A stretch of DNA of 64,000 bases from Halorubrum aquaticum. GTDB lineage: Archaea > Halobacteriota > Halobacteria > Halobacteriales > Haloferacaceae. Positions within the stretch are counted from its first letter, which is position 1. Each line of letters begins with the position of its first letter. Positions 24,299-32,842 of the stretch are shown here, piece after piece. The stretch is taken from assembly GCF_900113615.1 (NCBI RefSeq), contig NZ_FOPZ01000008.1:53641-117640 (forward strand), read 5' to 3'. The notes beneath the pieces are model-generated. The model did not search any database. It was given only the letters and a program-made list of their open reading frames with translations, and was not told the origin of the DNA. The position numbers were made by a program, and so were the translations under genes.

Positions 24299-24354
24299 GT
24301 CCGACGACTCGCGGGGACCTCCCAAATCGGTTCCGGTCGACGAACCCAACTGAT

Positions 24355-24360
24355 TTATGT
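24355..24360 (+). promoter_or_regulatory. TATA box that sets the kinase start at GTG 24381
   Basis: TTTATG at 24355-24360 lies 21-26 bases before GTG 24381. If it is the TATA box, the in-frame ATG at 24357 is inside the promoter and cannot be the start. Confidence 0.5.
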
Positions 24361-24380
24361 CCTTCTTCGTATGGGTATCC

Positions 24381-25439
24381 GTGTCGTCCCCACGTGAACG
24401 GGTCCGTCCACAGCACGCCGTGTACCTGTTGGGCCTCCTCTCTCTCGGACTCGGGATCGTTCACCTCCTCACGGAGGGCGAGGGGTTCGGGACGGTCCTC
24501 GAGGCGTTGGTGATCTGTAGCCTCTCCGCGTTCGTTCTCTTCACCGGGTACGAGTTCCCGGACCGACCGATCTCTCGAGCCGGCCGGTGGCGAGCGGTCC
24601 GGTTGGCGGTCGGCGTGACGGTCGCGTTCGCGCTTCTGGCGCTCGCCGTCTGGAGCATCTGGATGCTGGAGGGCCACTCGGACCAGTTCTCGTTTCTCCT
24701 CTCGTTCGCGACTGCCCTCGGGGCGACGGTCGGGATCCGGGGCGCGATCCACGCGGTCGAGTCCGAGGAGCGGCTCGAGGAGGCCGAGGACCTGACGAAG
24801 CTCCTGACTATCAACCAGCGCGTCCTCCGGCACAACCTTCGAAACGAGCTCTCGATCGCGCTCGGACACCTGGACAACGTCGAGTCCGCCGACCGCTCGA
24901 CAGACACGAGCGAGGACGTACGCGTCATTCGGGATCATCTGGAGCGGCTGCTCGAGACGACCGATCGAACCCGTGAGATCGTGTCGATATGGAACGCCCA
25001 TCGGACCGTCGAGCACCGCCTCACGTCGCTGGTCGAGGAGCGGATCGCTCGGGTTCGAGAGACGCACCAGGACGTCGAGATCGCGACGCGCTTCGAGGCG
25101 GACCCCCGCGTTCGCTCACATCCCGCGCTCGGAAGAGCGGTCGAGGAGGCGCTGCGGAACGCGATCGAGCACACGCCGTCCGACGCGTCGGTCTCCGTCA
25201 CCGTTCACACGGACTCGACGGGGAGCGCGGTCCTGGAGGTCGCCGACACGGGCGAGGGGATCCCGAAACACGACCTCGACGCGATCGGGAGCCCGGCCGA
25301 GACGCCGCTCGTTCACACCCAGGGGCTCGGCCTCTGGATACTCTACTGGACCCTGAAGGCGTCCGATGGAACGCTCGAACTGGTCGAGAACCGGCCCACC
25401 GGAACGATCGTCCGGATGACGTTTCCGACGGAACAGTAG
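24381..25439 (+). CDS. Membrane sensor histidine kinase
   Basis: This protein of about 352 residues has four hydrophobic segments in the first 130 residues (membrane sensor region without an extracellular domain), a dimerisation helix with H-box INQRVLRHNLRNELSIALGH (His near residue 152), and a catalytic HATPase domain with N-box EEALRNAIEHT, G1 VADTGEGIP and G2 HTQGLGLWILYW. The sequence HNLRNEL is the usual haloarchaeal H-box. No response regulator gene is adjacent, so it is an orphan kinase. The start GTG 24381 was chosen from the TATA box position. Confidence 0.9.
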   Translation: MSSPRERVRPQHAVYLLGLLSLGLGIVHLLTEGEGFGTVLEALVICSLSAFVLFTGYEFPDRPISRAGRWRAVRLAVGVTVAFALLALAVWSIWMLEGHSDQFSFLLSFATALGATVGIRGAIHAVESEERLEEAEDLTKLLTINQRVLRHNLRNELSIALGHLDNVESADRSTDTSEDVRVIRDHLERLLETTDRTREIVSIWNAHRTVEHRLTSLVEERIARVRETHQDVEIATRFEADPRVRSHPALGRAVEEALRNAIEHTPSDASVSVTVHTDSTGSAVLEVADTGEGIPKHDLDAIGSPAETPLVHTQGLGLWILYWTLKASDGTLELVENRPTGTIVRMTFPTEQ

Positions 25440-25478
25440 CGCGCAAGCGAATCGCGAGGACGTGACGGGCGCGCGAAC

Positions 25479-26681
25479 TCAGAACGTCGAGACGTCGCCG
25501 TCGATGACCCGGCGGGTCACGCCGGTGACGTCGGCGAGCTCGTCGTCGACGATCGCGACGACCTCCTCTTCGATCGCCGACAGCTCGACGCCTTCCTCGG
25601 TGACGATCTGCGCGTCGGCGACGTGGGGCTCGTCGATCGGGCGACCGATCTGCGAGAGCAATCGGATCTGGAGGTCGCGGATCCCGTCGACCTCGTCGGT
25701 GACCGTCTCCGCGACGTGCGTCGACAGCAGGTTGTAGATCTTCCCGATGTGGTTGACCGGGTTCTTCCCGGAGGTGGCCTCCATCGACATCGGGCGGTTG
25801 GGGGTGATGAGCCCGTTCGCGCGGTTGCCACGCCCGACGGAGCCGTCGTCGCCCTGTTCGGCCGACGTGCCCGTGACGGTGAGGTAGATCGATCCCTCCT
25901 CGTAGTCGTCGGCCGTGTTGACGTCGACGTTGACCTCCCGGTCCGTGTGGTCCTCGGCGAGGCCGGTCACGAACTCGCGGACGCCGTTCACGGCGTCGTC
26001 GTACTCCTCGAGGTCCGCGACGTGGGCGTCCACCATCGCGGCCGCGACCGTGATGTCGATGCGGTCGCCCTCGCGTTTGCCCATCACCTTCACGTCGGGG
26101 CCGAGTTCGGGGTGGTCGGCGTAGTAGGTCGTGTTGAGCTCGCGTTCGGTCTCGCGGACGATCGTCTCGGTCTCGGTCAGCGGGGCGTGGCCCACGCCGA
26201 AGGAGGTGTCGTTGGCCATCGGGACCTCCTGGGTCTCCTCGCCGAAGACGTCCTGGAGGTCGCCGGAGCCCTCGCCGAGCCTGACGTCGACGACCACGTC
26301 CGTCCCGTACTCGAGCTCCGGGAGCGCCTCCGAGAGGTACTCACGGGCGGCCGCGAGCGCGGTCGAGTCCACCGGGAGCTGCCGCCCCTCGTACTCCTTC
26401 GTGGCGCGGCCGACGATCAGGATGTAGATCGGCTCGACGACCTCGCCGCCGCCGAACGCCGGGGCGGCGCGACCCGCGACGAGCTGCGTCTCGTCGGTGT
26501 TGTAGTGGAGGACCTTCCCGACGCGGCCGAGGTAGAGCTGTGAGAGCGCACGGGAGACCGACTCCGCGAGACCGTCACAGATCGAGTCCGGGTGTCCGAT
26601 ACCCTTCCGCTCGACGATCTCGACCTCCTGGTCCTCGACCGCTCGTCGGTCGAGGCGGCTGACTTGGATGTTCCGGCTCAT
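25479..26681 (-). CDS. mat: Archaeal S-adenosylmethionine synthetase
   Basis: This 400-residue enzyme of the archaeal MAT type makes SAM from methionine and ATP. It begins with [45 protein letters not shown] is the archaeal MAT fingerprint. Further matches are [33 protein letters not shown] and [21 protein letters not shown]. It is unrelated in sequence to bacterial MetK. It lies on the minus strand downstream of the aminotransferase gene, with 77 bases between. The nearby amidohydrolase at 28045 may act in SAM recycling. Confidence 0.96.
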   Translation of the reverse strand: MSRNIQVSRLDRRAVEDQEVEIVERKGIGHPDSICDGLAESVSRALSQLYLGRVGKVLHYNTDETQLVAGRAAPAFGGGEVVEPIYILIVGRATKEYEGRQLPVDSTALAAAREYLSEALPELEYGTDVVVDVRLGEGSGDLQDVFGEETQEVPMANDTSFGVGHAPLTETETIVRETERELNTTYYADHPELGPDVKVMGKREGDRIDITVAAAMVDAHVADLEEYDDAVNGVREFVTGLAEDHTDREVNVDVNTADDYEEGSIYLTVTGTSAEQGDDGSVGRGNRANGLITPNRPMSMEATSGKNPVNHIGKIYNLLSTHVAETVTDEVDGIRDLQIRLLSQIGRPIDEPHVADAQIVTEEGVELSAIEEEVVAIVDDELADVTGVTRRVIDGDVSTF

Positions 26682-26758
26682 GTCGACACCGTCGTGTCCC
26701 GGCGGCAGTATAACTTGCGGAAACCACTCGCGACCGAATAATGTCCGTTAGTAATTAC

Positions 26759-27880
26759 CTACTGGAGGGCCTCGTACGCCTCCGCCATCGTCGAGATCGC
26801 CTCTCGGAGGTCCTCCTCGTCGGTCGCGTACGAGACGCGCGCGTGCCCTCGTCCGCCCTCCCCGAACGCCTCGCCGGGGACGACGATCACGCCGCGGTCG
26901 AGACACTCCTCGACGAACCCCTCGGGGACCCGGGGCATCGCGTAGAACGCGCCCTGCGGGACCGGACACTCGATGCCGGCGTCCGCGAACCCCTCGAGGA
27001 GGACGTCACGGCGGCGCTCGAAGGAGTCGGTCATCTCCTCGACGACGTCGCGGTCGCCGCGCAGCGCGGCCTCGGCCGCGTACTGGGCGGGTGCCGAGGC
27101 GCACGCCTGTGCGTACTGATGGACGCGGACCATCCGATCGACCCGCTCCGCGGAGCCGTACACCCACCCCAGCCGCCAGCCGGTCATCGAGAACAGCTTC
27201 GAGGCGGAGTTGACGACGACGACGCTGTCCTCCTCGGCGAACTCCATCGGCGAGTAGTGCTCGCCCTCGAAGACGGTGTACTCGTACACCTCGTCGGAGA
27301 TACAGAGCACGTCGTGTTCGTCGGCGATCCGCGCGAACTCCCGAACGTCCTCCTCGGAGGAGACCGCCCCGGTCGGGTTTCCGGGCGAGTTGACGACGAA
27401 CGCGACGGTGTCGTCCGTGATCGCGGCCTCGACCGCGGCGGGATCGAGCGTGAGGTCCTCGCGCAGGGTGACCGGAACCGGTTCCCCGCCCGCCAGCTTC
27501 GTCAGCGCGTCGTAGGAGACGAATCCGGGGTCGGGGATGACCACCTCGTCGCCGGCGCTCACGTGCGCCTCCATGGCGAGGTGGAGCGCCTCGCTGCCGC
27601 CCGCGGTGGCGACGACGTTCGCCGGATCGAGGTCGACGCCCTGGTCGGCGCGGTGCTTCTCGGCTATCGCCTCCCGGAGCGGGGCGATCCCCTTGTTGGC
27701 GGTGTAGGCGTCGGCCTTTCCCGCCTCGATGGCGTCGACGGCCGCCCGTCGGGCGTGTTCCGGCGTCGGGAAGTCCGGCTGTCCGATGCCGAGGTTGATC
27801 GCGTCGTCGCCGGCCGCCTCGAACACCTCGCGGATCCCGCTTATCTCGACCCGTTCGATCCTGTCGGAGAACTTCGGCAT
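26759..27880 (-). CDS. PLP-dependent class I/II aminotransferase
   Basis: This 373-residue fold-type I aminotransferase has the start MPKFSDRIERVEISGIREVF and LGIGQPDFPTPEHARRAA. Motifs: ATAGGSEALHLAMEAHVSAG (PLP phosphate site), VVNSPGNPTGAV (Asn), ISDEVYEYTVFEG (Asp/Tyr), VVNSASKLFSMTGWRLGW (Schiff-base Lys) and HARVSYATDEEDL near the end (substrate carboxylate Arg). It is probably an aspartate or aromatic amino-acid aminotransferase; the exact substrate is open. The methionine at 27880 is preferred to the frame start 27919. Confidence 0.93.
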   Translation of the reverse strand: MPKFSDRIERVEISGIREVFEAAGDDAINLGIGQPDFPTPEHARRAAVDAIEAGKADAYTANKGIAPLREAIAEKHRADQGVDLDPANVVATAGGSEALHLAMEAHVSAGDEVVIPDPGFVSYDALTKLAGGEPVPVTLREDLTLDPAAVEAAITDDTVAFVVNSPGNPTGAVSSEEDVREFARIADEHDVLCISDEVYEYTVFEGEHYSPMEFAEEDSVVVVNSASKLFSMTGWRLGWVYGSAERVDRMVRVHQYAQACASAPAQYAAEAALRGDRDVVEEMTDSFERRRDVLLEGFADAGIECPVPQGAFYAMPRVPEGFVEECLDRGVIVVPGEAFGEGGRGHARVSYATDEEDLREAISTMAEAYEALQ

Positions 27881-27925
27881 GGCGTATCGAGGTCCCCGCC
27901 CGGAGTTAGTTCTTGTCACGTGGGT

Positions 27926-27994
27926 CGTCGCCGCCGCTTTCCAGTCGCGTCGACCGTCGCCGCCGCTTTCTCGTCCCGCCGACCGTCGCCGCCG
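27926..27994. repeat. 29-bp imperfect tandem repeat
   Basis: CGTCGCCGCCGCTTTC occurs at 27926-27941 and 27955-27970, and its first 11 bases again at 27984-27994, giving a 29-bp period. It lies in the divergent gap between the aminotransferase and the amidohydrolase. It is low complexity and probably produced by slippage. Confidence 0.6.
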
Positions 27995-28044
27995 GAGTCA
28001 CCGACCACCGACAGTTCCTTGCCGGACGGTCGTGATCGACTCCC

Positions 28045-29490
28045 ATGGACACGCTCGTCACCGACACGCTGCTCGTCACCATGGACCCGGACGTACCGGG
28101 CGCGACGGGCGACCTCGGGATCGTCGACGACGGCGCGGTGGGCTGGACGGACGGGGAGATCACCTACGTCGGTCCCGCCGACGGCGTCGAGACCGGAGAC
28201 GCGGAGCGGACCGTCGACGGAGGCGGTCGTCTCACGCTTCCGGGACTCGTGAACGCCCACGTCCACGGCCACCACACCGTGTTGCGGGGGGCCGCCCAGG
28301 ACGTCCCGGAGATCGAGTGGATGACCCGCTCGCTGGGGCCGATATCCGCGCACGCGACGCCCGATGACGGGGTCGTCGGCGCGGAGCTCACCGCGATCGA
28401 GGCGCTCGCGTCCGGCACGACGACCATCGGCGAGTACGCTCACGACGTCGGCAAACTCGTCAGGGAGGTGTACCGCCCGCTGGGGCTCCGGGTCGTCGCC
28501 ACCGAGACGATAAACGAGGTGCCGGAGGACCGCTCGGACGTCGGCCCCGACGAACCCTATCCGTTCGATCGCGACGGGGGTGAGGCCGGACTCGCGCGCG
28601 CGGACGACCTCGTCGCCGAGTTCGACGACGACCCGCTCGTCGAGCCGGCGTACGGCCCGCAGGCGCTGGACATGGTCTCTCTGGACCTGCTCGAGACGAT
28701 CACCGAGCGGGCTCGCGAGGAGGACCGAACCGTCCACATGCACGTGGCGCAGGGCGACCGGGAGCGGAGGCAGATCGCCGCCCGGTACGGCGAGGGCGAG
28801 ACCACCGTCGGTGTCCTCGACCGGGAGGGGTTGCTGGGCGACCACCTGCTCGCGGCCCACCTCCACGGGGCGACCCCGGCGGAGCGCGCCTCGCTCGCCG
28901 ACGCCGGCGTCCGGATGGTGGGTTGCCCCTCGTCGATCACCGCGATCGACGGGATCGTCCCGCCGGTGGTCGAGTACCTCGAACACGGGGGCTCCGTGGG
29001 GATCGGCACCGACCAGGCACCCGGCCCCGGCGGACACGACGCGCTCCGCGAGGCGCGCACGACGGCGATGCTGGCGAAGGCCGATCGAACCGACCCGACC
29101 GCGCTCGACGCGAGCGCCGTCCTCGAGTTGATGACGGTCGGCGGCGCTCGCGCCCTCGGGATCGACGACCGCGTCGGCTCGCTCTCGCCCGGGAAACGCG
29201 CCGACGTGGTCGTCTGCGACCTGGAACGCCCGGGGATCGCGCCGACCGTCACGAGCCCGTTCCACACCGCGATCCCCAACCTCGTGTACGGCGGCGGCAG
29301 CGACGCCGTCAAGGACGTGTTCGTCGACGGGGTCCAGCTCGTCTCCGCGGGCGGGATCGTCGGCGTCGACGTCGACGCGGTCGTCGCGGAGGCGGCCGAA
29401 CGGGCCGAGCGTGTCTTCTCCGACGCGGAGGCGGACTGGCGTGCGGCGGGGTCGGCGCTCGTCGACGCCGTCGACGAGGGGCGGCTGTAA
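28045..29490 (+). CDS. Amidohydrolase, 5'-methylthioadenosine/S-adenosylhomocysteine deaminase-like
   Basis: This 481-residue metal-dependent amidohydrolase of the TrzN/ATZ/MtaD group has the layout small beta-sandwich, TIM barrel, beta-sandwich. Zinc ligands are visible: NAHVHGHHTVLRG (HxH, residues about 71-83), TVHMHVAQGD (third His), LAAHLHG (near 270) and GTDQAPGPGG (metal Asp). The usual MtaD motif H-A-P-Y-T-C is replaced here by AYGPQALDM and the H-x-S-E-T motif by VAQGDRE, so the substrate may differ from SAH or methylthioadenosine. SAM synthetase lies 1.4 kb away. SAH/MTA deamination is a known archaeal salvage step, so this role is plausible but not shown. Confidence 0.8.
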   Translation: MDTLVTDTLLVTMDPDVPGATGDLGIVDDGAVGWTDGEITYVGPADGVETGDAERTVDGGGRLTLPGLVNAHVHGHHTVLRGAAQDVPEIEWMTRSLGPISAHATPDDGVVGAELTAIEALASGTTTIGEYAHDVGKLVREVYRPLGLRVVATETINEVPEDRSDVGPDEPYPFDRDGGEAGLARADDLVAEFDDDPLVEPAYGPQALDMVSLDLLETITERAREEDRTVHMHVAQGDRERRQIAARYGEGETTVGVLDREGLLGDHLLAAHLHGATPAERASLADAGVRMVGCPSSITAIDGIVPPVVEYLEHGGSVGIGTDQAPGPGGHDALREARTTAMLAKADRTDPTALDASAVLELMTVGGARALGIDDRVGSLSPGKRADVVVCDLERPGIAPTVTSPFHTAIPNLVYGGGSDAVKDVFVDGVQLVSAGGIVGVDVDAVVAEAAERAERVFSDAEADWRAAGSALVDAVDEGRL

Positions 29491-29508
29491 GCCGGGAACG
29501 GCTCCGAG

Positions 29509-30402
29509 TCAACGTCGCCTGTCCCACACCGGCCGGTCGTCGACCCGCGCGCCGCCGACTCCGGATCCGCCGCTACCGTCCGCCGCCTCGAACAGCTCGC
29601 GGACCGCCGGCAGGAACGCCTCGGCGTCGACGCGGTAGAGCGTCTCGTCGACGGCACGGAGGCGGTAGTTCGGCCTCCCGACTCCCATCGGCACCTTGAT
29701 CGACTCGACGAGCCCGCGCTCCTCGAGGTCGCGCCGCGCCGCGGAGAACGTCTGTTTCGGCGCGATCCCGACGGCGTCGGCCCACTCGCGCACGTCCGAG
29801 AAGAGGTGGTCGTGGCGGGCCGCCAACGCGACGAGCAACGTACGGTCGTCGATTCCCGCGGAGCGGTCGAGCGCCGACGGGTCGGCCCCGAGCGTCGAGA
29901 GGACGACGGCCAGGTCGTCCGCGAACCGGTCGTCGAGGGCCTCGCGGGCCGCCGTCAGCAGGCGAGTCCGCGACGGCATCCCGATCGACGCCGGCTCGGC
30001 CGTCTCGAAGCGCGTCTCGACGGCCTCCGCGGCGGCGGCCGCGCGGTCCGGGTCGGCGTCGGCTAGCAGCGTCCGGTCGCCCGCGGGCCCGACGACGGCG
30101 TCGACGCGGCCGGGGCTCGCGAACAGCGTCCGGTCCGGTCGCGGACCGGTCCCGGTACGCAGCGCGAGCGTACCGCGCGCGCAGGCCTCGGCCGCGGCGC
30201 TCCCGAGCACGAACGTGCGACCGAGGTCGTCGACGACTCCCGGCGGGCACGCCGCCCGCCAGCGACCGCCCTCCTCCCCACCCTCTCCCCCGTCCTCGCG
30301 ACGAGCCGAGAGCAGCGCGGAGAGGAACTCGACGTCGACGCCGACGGCGACCACGTCGTCCCGCCCGGCGAGCGCGGTCTCGACGTCGTCGACGATCGAC
30401 AT
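29509..30402 (-). CDS. TbsP-like transcriptional regulator (DUF5821)
   Basis: This 297-residue protein carries a winged-helix C-terminal part (DHLFSDVREWADAVGIAPKQ, then TFSAARRDLEERGLVESIKV and GRPNYRLR, residues about 195-255). The N-terminal half is a Rossmann-like regulatory domain with phosphotransfer-like spacing (AVGVDVEFLSALLSARR and LGRTFVLGSAAAEAC). The pattern matches haloarchaeal DUF5821/TbsP, reported to act with TrmB on glycolysis or gluconeogenesis genes in Haloferax. A TrmB-type gene occurs in this window at 53.3 kb. It is downstream of trmI, 68 bases from it. The assignment to TbsP is from memory of the family, so moderate. Confidence 0.65.
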   Translation of the reverse strand: MSIVDDVETALAGRDDVVAVGVDVEFLSALLSARREDGGEGGEEGGRWRAACPPGVVDDLGRTFVLGSAAAEACARGTLALRTGTGPRPDRTLFASPGRVDAVVGPAGDRTLLADADPDRAAAAAEAVETRFETAEPASIGMPSRTRLLTAAREALDDRFADDLAVVLSTLGADPSALDRSAGIDDRTLLVALAARHDHLFSDVREWADAVGIAPKQTFSAARRDLEERGLVESIKVPMGVGRPNYRLRAVDETLYRVDAEAFLPAVRELFEAADGSGGSGVGGARVDDRPVWDRRR

Positions 30403-30469
30403 ACCCCTCCTGACCGTCGCGGCGGAAAGAAGGTTGCCCCGGCGTCGGAGGGACGCGAGGAGTGCCCGG

Positions 30470-31258
30470 TCAGGGCGCTCTGGCGATCACGAGGTAGCCG
30501 GTGTGGCCGACGCCGCGGGTGGAGGGCCGGGAGCCGCGGTCGGAGAAGTCCATCTCGCGCTGGATCGTCTCCAGCGTCTCGATCTCCGCGAGTCCGGCCT
30601 CCCGCGCGGCCGTCACCGCCTCACGGGTTCCCTCGACGAACGGCGAGTAGACGGCGACGAACCCGCCGGAGACGAGGACATCCGGGGCGCGGGCGACGAC
30701 CGCCGGCGCGTCGCCGGTGTCGAGAGTGAGCACGTCGAAGGGGGCCGGAGGTTCGGCGGGCTCGGCCGCCTCGTCGTCGTCCCCGTCGTCGCTCCCGTCG
30801 ACGAGGGCGTCGATCTCCTCGGCGAGGTCGCCGGTTCGGACCTCGACGCGCTCGGTGACGCCGGCGACGCGCATGTTCTCGCGCGCGACGTCCGCGAACT
30901 CCGGGTCGATCTCGTAGGTGGTCACGTCCGCGCCGACCCGGCCGAGATGGGCCGCGAGGATCCCGGTCCCCGTGCCGGCGTCGAGGACGCGGTCGCCCGC
31001 GGAGACGCCGGTCAGCCCCATCACGAGCCCCACGTCGCGCGGCATCATCGGCGCGCCGGTGCGCTCGAGGTGGTCGAACAGGTCGGGACCGCGGAGTTCG
31101 CGCACCTCGAAGGCGGTTCCGAGGTGGCTCTCGACGGTGTCGCCGGCGGCGACGTCCTCGGGGACTTCCAACACGCCGAGGTCGGTGCCGAACTCCTCGC
31201 CGGGCTCGAGGAGGTACTCGCGGTCCTCGTGAACCAGGAGGTATGCGGCGTCGGTCAC
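30470..31258 (-). CDS. trmI: tRNA (adenine-N1) methyltransferase TrmI
   Basis: This 262-residue SAM-dependent methyltransferase installs m1A at positions 57/58 of tRNA. It has an N-terminal FtsY-like barrel (residues 1-75, including YLLVHEDREYLLEPGEEFG) and a Rossmann domain with motif I VLDAGTGTGILAAHLGRVGA (near 90-110), motif II VTTYEIDPEFADVAREN and motif IV FDVLTLDTGDAPAVVA. A short acidic insert (DGSDDGDDDEAAEPAEPP) interrupts the domain and is probably a halophilic loop. Its ATG overlaps the NAC stop codon (ATGA), so it is cotranslated with NAC. Confidence 0.93.
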   Translation of the reverse strand: MTDAAYLLVHEDREYLLEPGEEFGTDLGVLEVPEDVAAGDTVESHLGTAFEVRELRGPDLFDHLERTGAPMMPRDVGLVMGLTGVSAGDRVLDAGTGTGILAAHLGRVGADVTTYEIDPEFADVARENMRVAGVTERVEVRTGDLAEEIDALVDGSDDGDDDEAAEPAEPPAPFDVLTLDTGDAPAVVARAPDVLVSGGFVAVYSPFVEGTREAVTAAREAGLAEIETLETIQREMDFSDRGSRPSTRGVGHTGYLVIARAP

Positions 31259-31662
31259 TCGAGTTCGGCGATCGCGGCGGCGAGGTCGCCGTCGTGCGCC
31301 TCGAGCGACTCGCGGGCGAGCGACTCGGGGACGCCCGCGCGCTCCGCGACGAGCGCCACGTCGTCGTCGGGGATCCCGCCGGCGGAGCCGGCCCCCTCGT
31401 CGGCGTCCGCGGCGTCGTCACCGGCCTCGATCGCGCTCGCGCCGCCCGCCCCCGCGTCGTCGACCTCGTCGGGGTCGCCGACGATCTGGTAGGTCTGTTG
31501 GCCCTGCGCGTCCATGCGCGTGACCTGCGGGCTCTCGAAGACGAGGTCGCCGTCGGCCGTCTCGACGACGACCCGCTCGGCGTCGAGCTCCTCGACGTCG
31601 ATCCCCATCTGTTTCATCATCTGTTTCATCTTCCGCGGGTTCATGCCGCCTCCTCCGAACAT
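31255..31662 (-). CDS. Nascent polypeptide-associated complex (NAC) protein
   Basis: This 135-residue archaeal NAC homodimer subunit binds nascent chains at the ribosome exit. The start MFGGGGMNPRKMKQMMKQMG is the archaeal NAC signature. A NAC beta-barrel follows (DAERVVVETADGDLVFESPQ, VTRMDAQGQQTYQIVGDPDE), then a low-complexity acidic linker (residues 68-92) and a C-terminal UBA helix bundle (DDVALVAERAGVPESLARES). The very long open frame upstream is not coding; the start is fixed by the conserved N-terminus. It is upstream of trmI with an ATGA overlap. Confidence 0.95.
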   Translation of the reverse strand: MFGGGGMNPRKMKQMMKQMGIDVEELDAERVVVETADGDLVFESPQVTRMDAQGQQTYQIVGDPDEVDDAGAGGASAIEAGDDAADADEGAGSAGGIPDDDVALVAERAGVPESLARESLEAHDGDLAAAIAELE

Positions 31663-31791
31663 GTCACGGAGTTCGGTCGGGCGGTACAAAAAGGGTGACG
31701 AAGGGCCCCGAGGTCGGATCTCGGGTCCCGAGACCCCCCGACGGGCTGCCTCCTCACGGGGTTTGATACGGACCGAGTTCCACGAGCGGAT

Positions 31792-32565
31792 ATGTATCTC
31801 GCGGACCACACCTGGCCGGAACTCGGCGACCGACTCGAGGACTCCTCGACCGCCATCGTGCCGCTCGGCTCGACCGAACAGCACGGACCGCACCTCCCGC
31901 TCGCGACCGACCACCTCATCGCCGAAGGGCTCGCGACCGCGGCCGCCGAGGAGACGGGACTTCCCCGAACGCCGACCGTCGACATCGGGGTCAGCCCGCA
32001 CCACCGTCAGTTCCCCGGTACGCTCTGGGTCGACCCGCCGGAGTTCCGCGACTACGTCGAGAGCTTCACGCGGAACCTCGCGTACCACGGGATCGACCGC
32101 GTCGTCTACGTCAACGCCCACGGCGGCAACGTCGACCACCTCCGCGAGGTCGGTCGCCGGCTCCACGAGGACGGGACGATGTACGCGGTCGAGTGGATGT
32201 GGGACGAGTCGATCCCCGAGCTCGTCGACGACCTGTTCGCTCAGAACGGGCCCCACGCCGGACCCAAGGAGACCGCGATGATCACCCACCTCGCGCCCGA
32301 CCTCGTCCGTCCCGAGGAGTTCGAGGCCGCCCGCGACGGCGGGCTCCCCGACCTCGAGGACTCCGACACAATGGTCCACGGCGCGCGCACGTTCTACGAC
32401 GCGGTCGACAACTCCGCGAACGGCGCGTTCGGCGACCCCACCGACGTCACGCCGGAGAAGGCGGAACGACTCTTCGAGGCGGCCGCGGACCAGCTGGTCC
32501 AGCTGCTGGAGTGGCTCGAGGCCCGCGAGTTCGAGGCGCTGATGCCGGAGCCGCGGGTGGAGTGA
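31792..32565 (+). CDS. Creatininase-family amidohydrolase
   Basis: This 257-residue member of the creatininase family of metal-dependent amidohydrolases has the metal ligands STEQHGPHLPLATDHLI (Glu, His, Asp), YVNAHGGNVDHLREV (His) and GPKETAMITHLAPD (Glu), in order. In archaea this family includes ArfB, the formamide hydrolase of riboflavin/F420 synthesis, and enzymes related to mycofactocin MftE. Haloarchaea use F420, so ArfB is possible, but no other riboflavin or F420 gene is nearby. The gene is monocistronic with a GTTTGATACG box at about 31760. Confidence 0.88.
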   Translation: MYLADHTWPELGDRLEDSSTAIVPLGSTEQHGPHLPLATDHLIAEGLATAAAEETGLPRTPTVDIGVSPHHRQFPGTLWVDPPEFRDYVESFTRNLAYHGIDRVVYVNAHGGNVDHLREVGRRLHEDGTMYAVEWMWDESIPELVDDLFAQNGPHAGPKETAMITHLAPDLVRPEEFEAARDGGLPDLEDSDTMVHGARTFYDAVDNSANGAFGDPTDVTPEKAERLFEAAADQLVQLLEWLEAREFEALMPEPRVE

Positions 32566-32842
32566 CGAAGCGTCGAACCCCGTCGAACGCGCAGCGGGTG
32601 ACGCCGGGACGGTCAGGCCGATCGGTACGGACGGGGGCGTGAGTGGTCCTGCGGTGGCGTCGCCGGCGCTCGGCGCCTCTGGCAGCCGGCGGCGTTGCCG
32701 CCGGCGACGAGGCCGGGGAGCCGTGAGGTGCGGTCGGCCGCGTTCCCGCGTAGCGAAGCGAGTGAGACCGTCTTTCGGAGGTCCTCGCATGGGAATTTGG
32801 CGGTGTCCACCGCGCCAGCAACCGTCCCGTCTCGATCGGGAC
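32566..32842. repeat. Structured GC-rich intergenic element
   Basis: This is a 277-base gap between convergent genes. It holds a perfect hairpin GCCGGCGGC-GTT-GCCGCCGGC at 32685-32705, embedded in a wider set of GCCGGC inverted blocks (32660-32710), followed by GCGTAGCGAAGCGAGTGAGA (32748-32767) and a GACC...GGTC stem at 32766-32783. The last motif resembles a dispersed haloarchaeal intergenic element I have seen in several genomes; that is recollection only. It could be a dispersed repeat, a structured RNA or a strong terminator for both converging genes. No protein is likely. Confidence 0.5.

Noticed and set aside
23846..24349. ATG 24349 as the start of the DUF5804-like gene
   Set aside because: It would put the divergent kinase promoter almost on top of the start and adds 17 residues with no family resemblance; GTG 24298 fits better.
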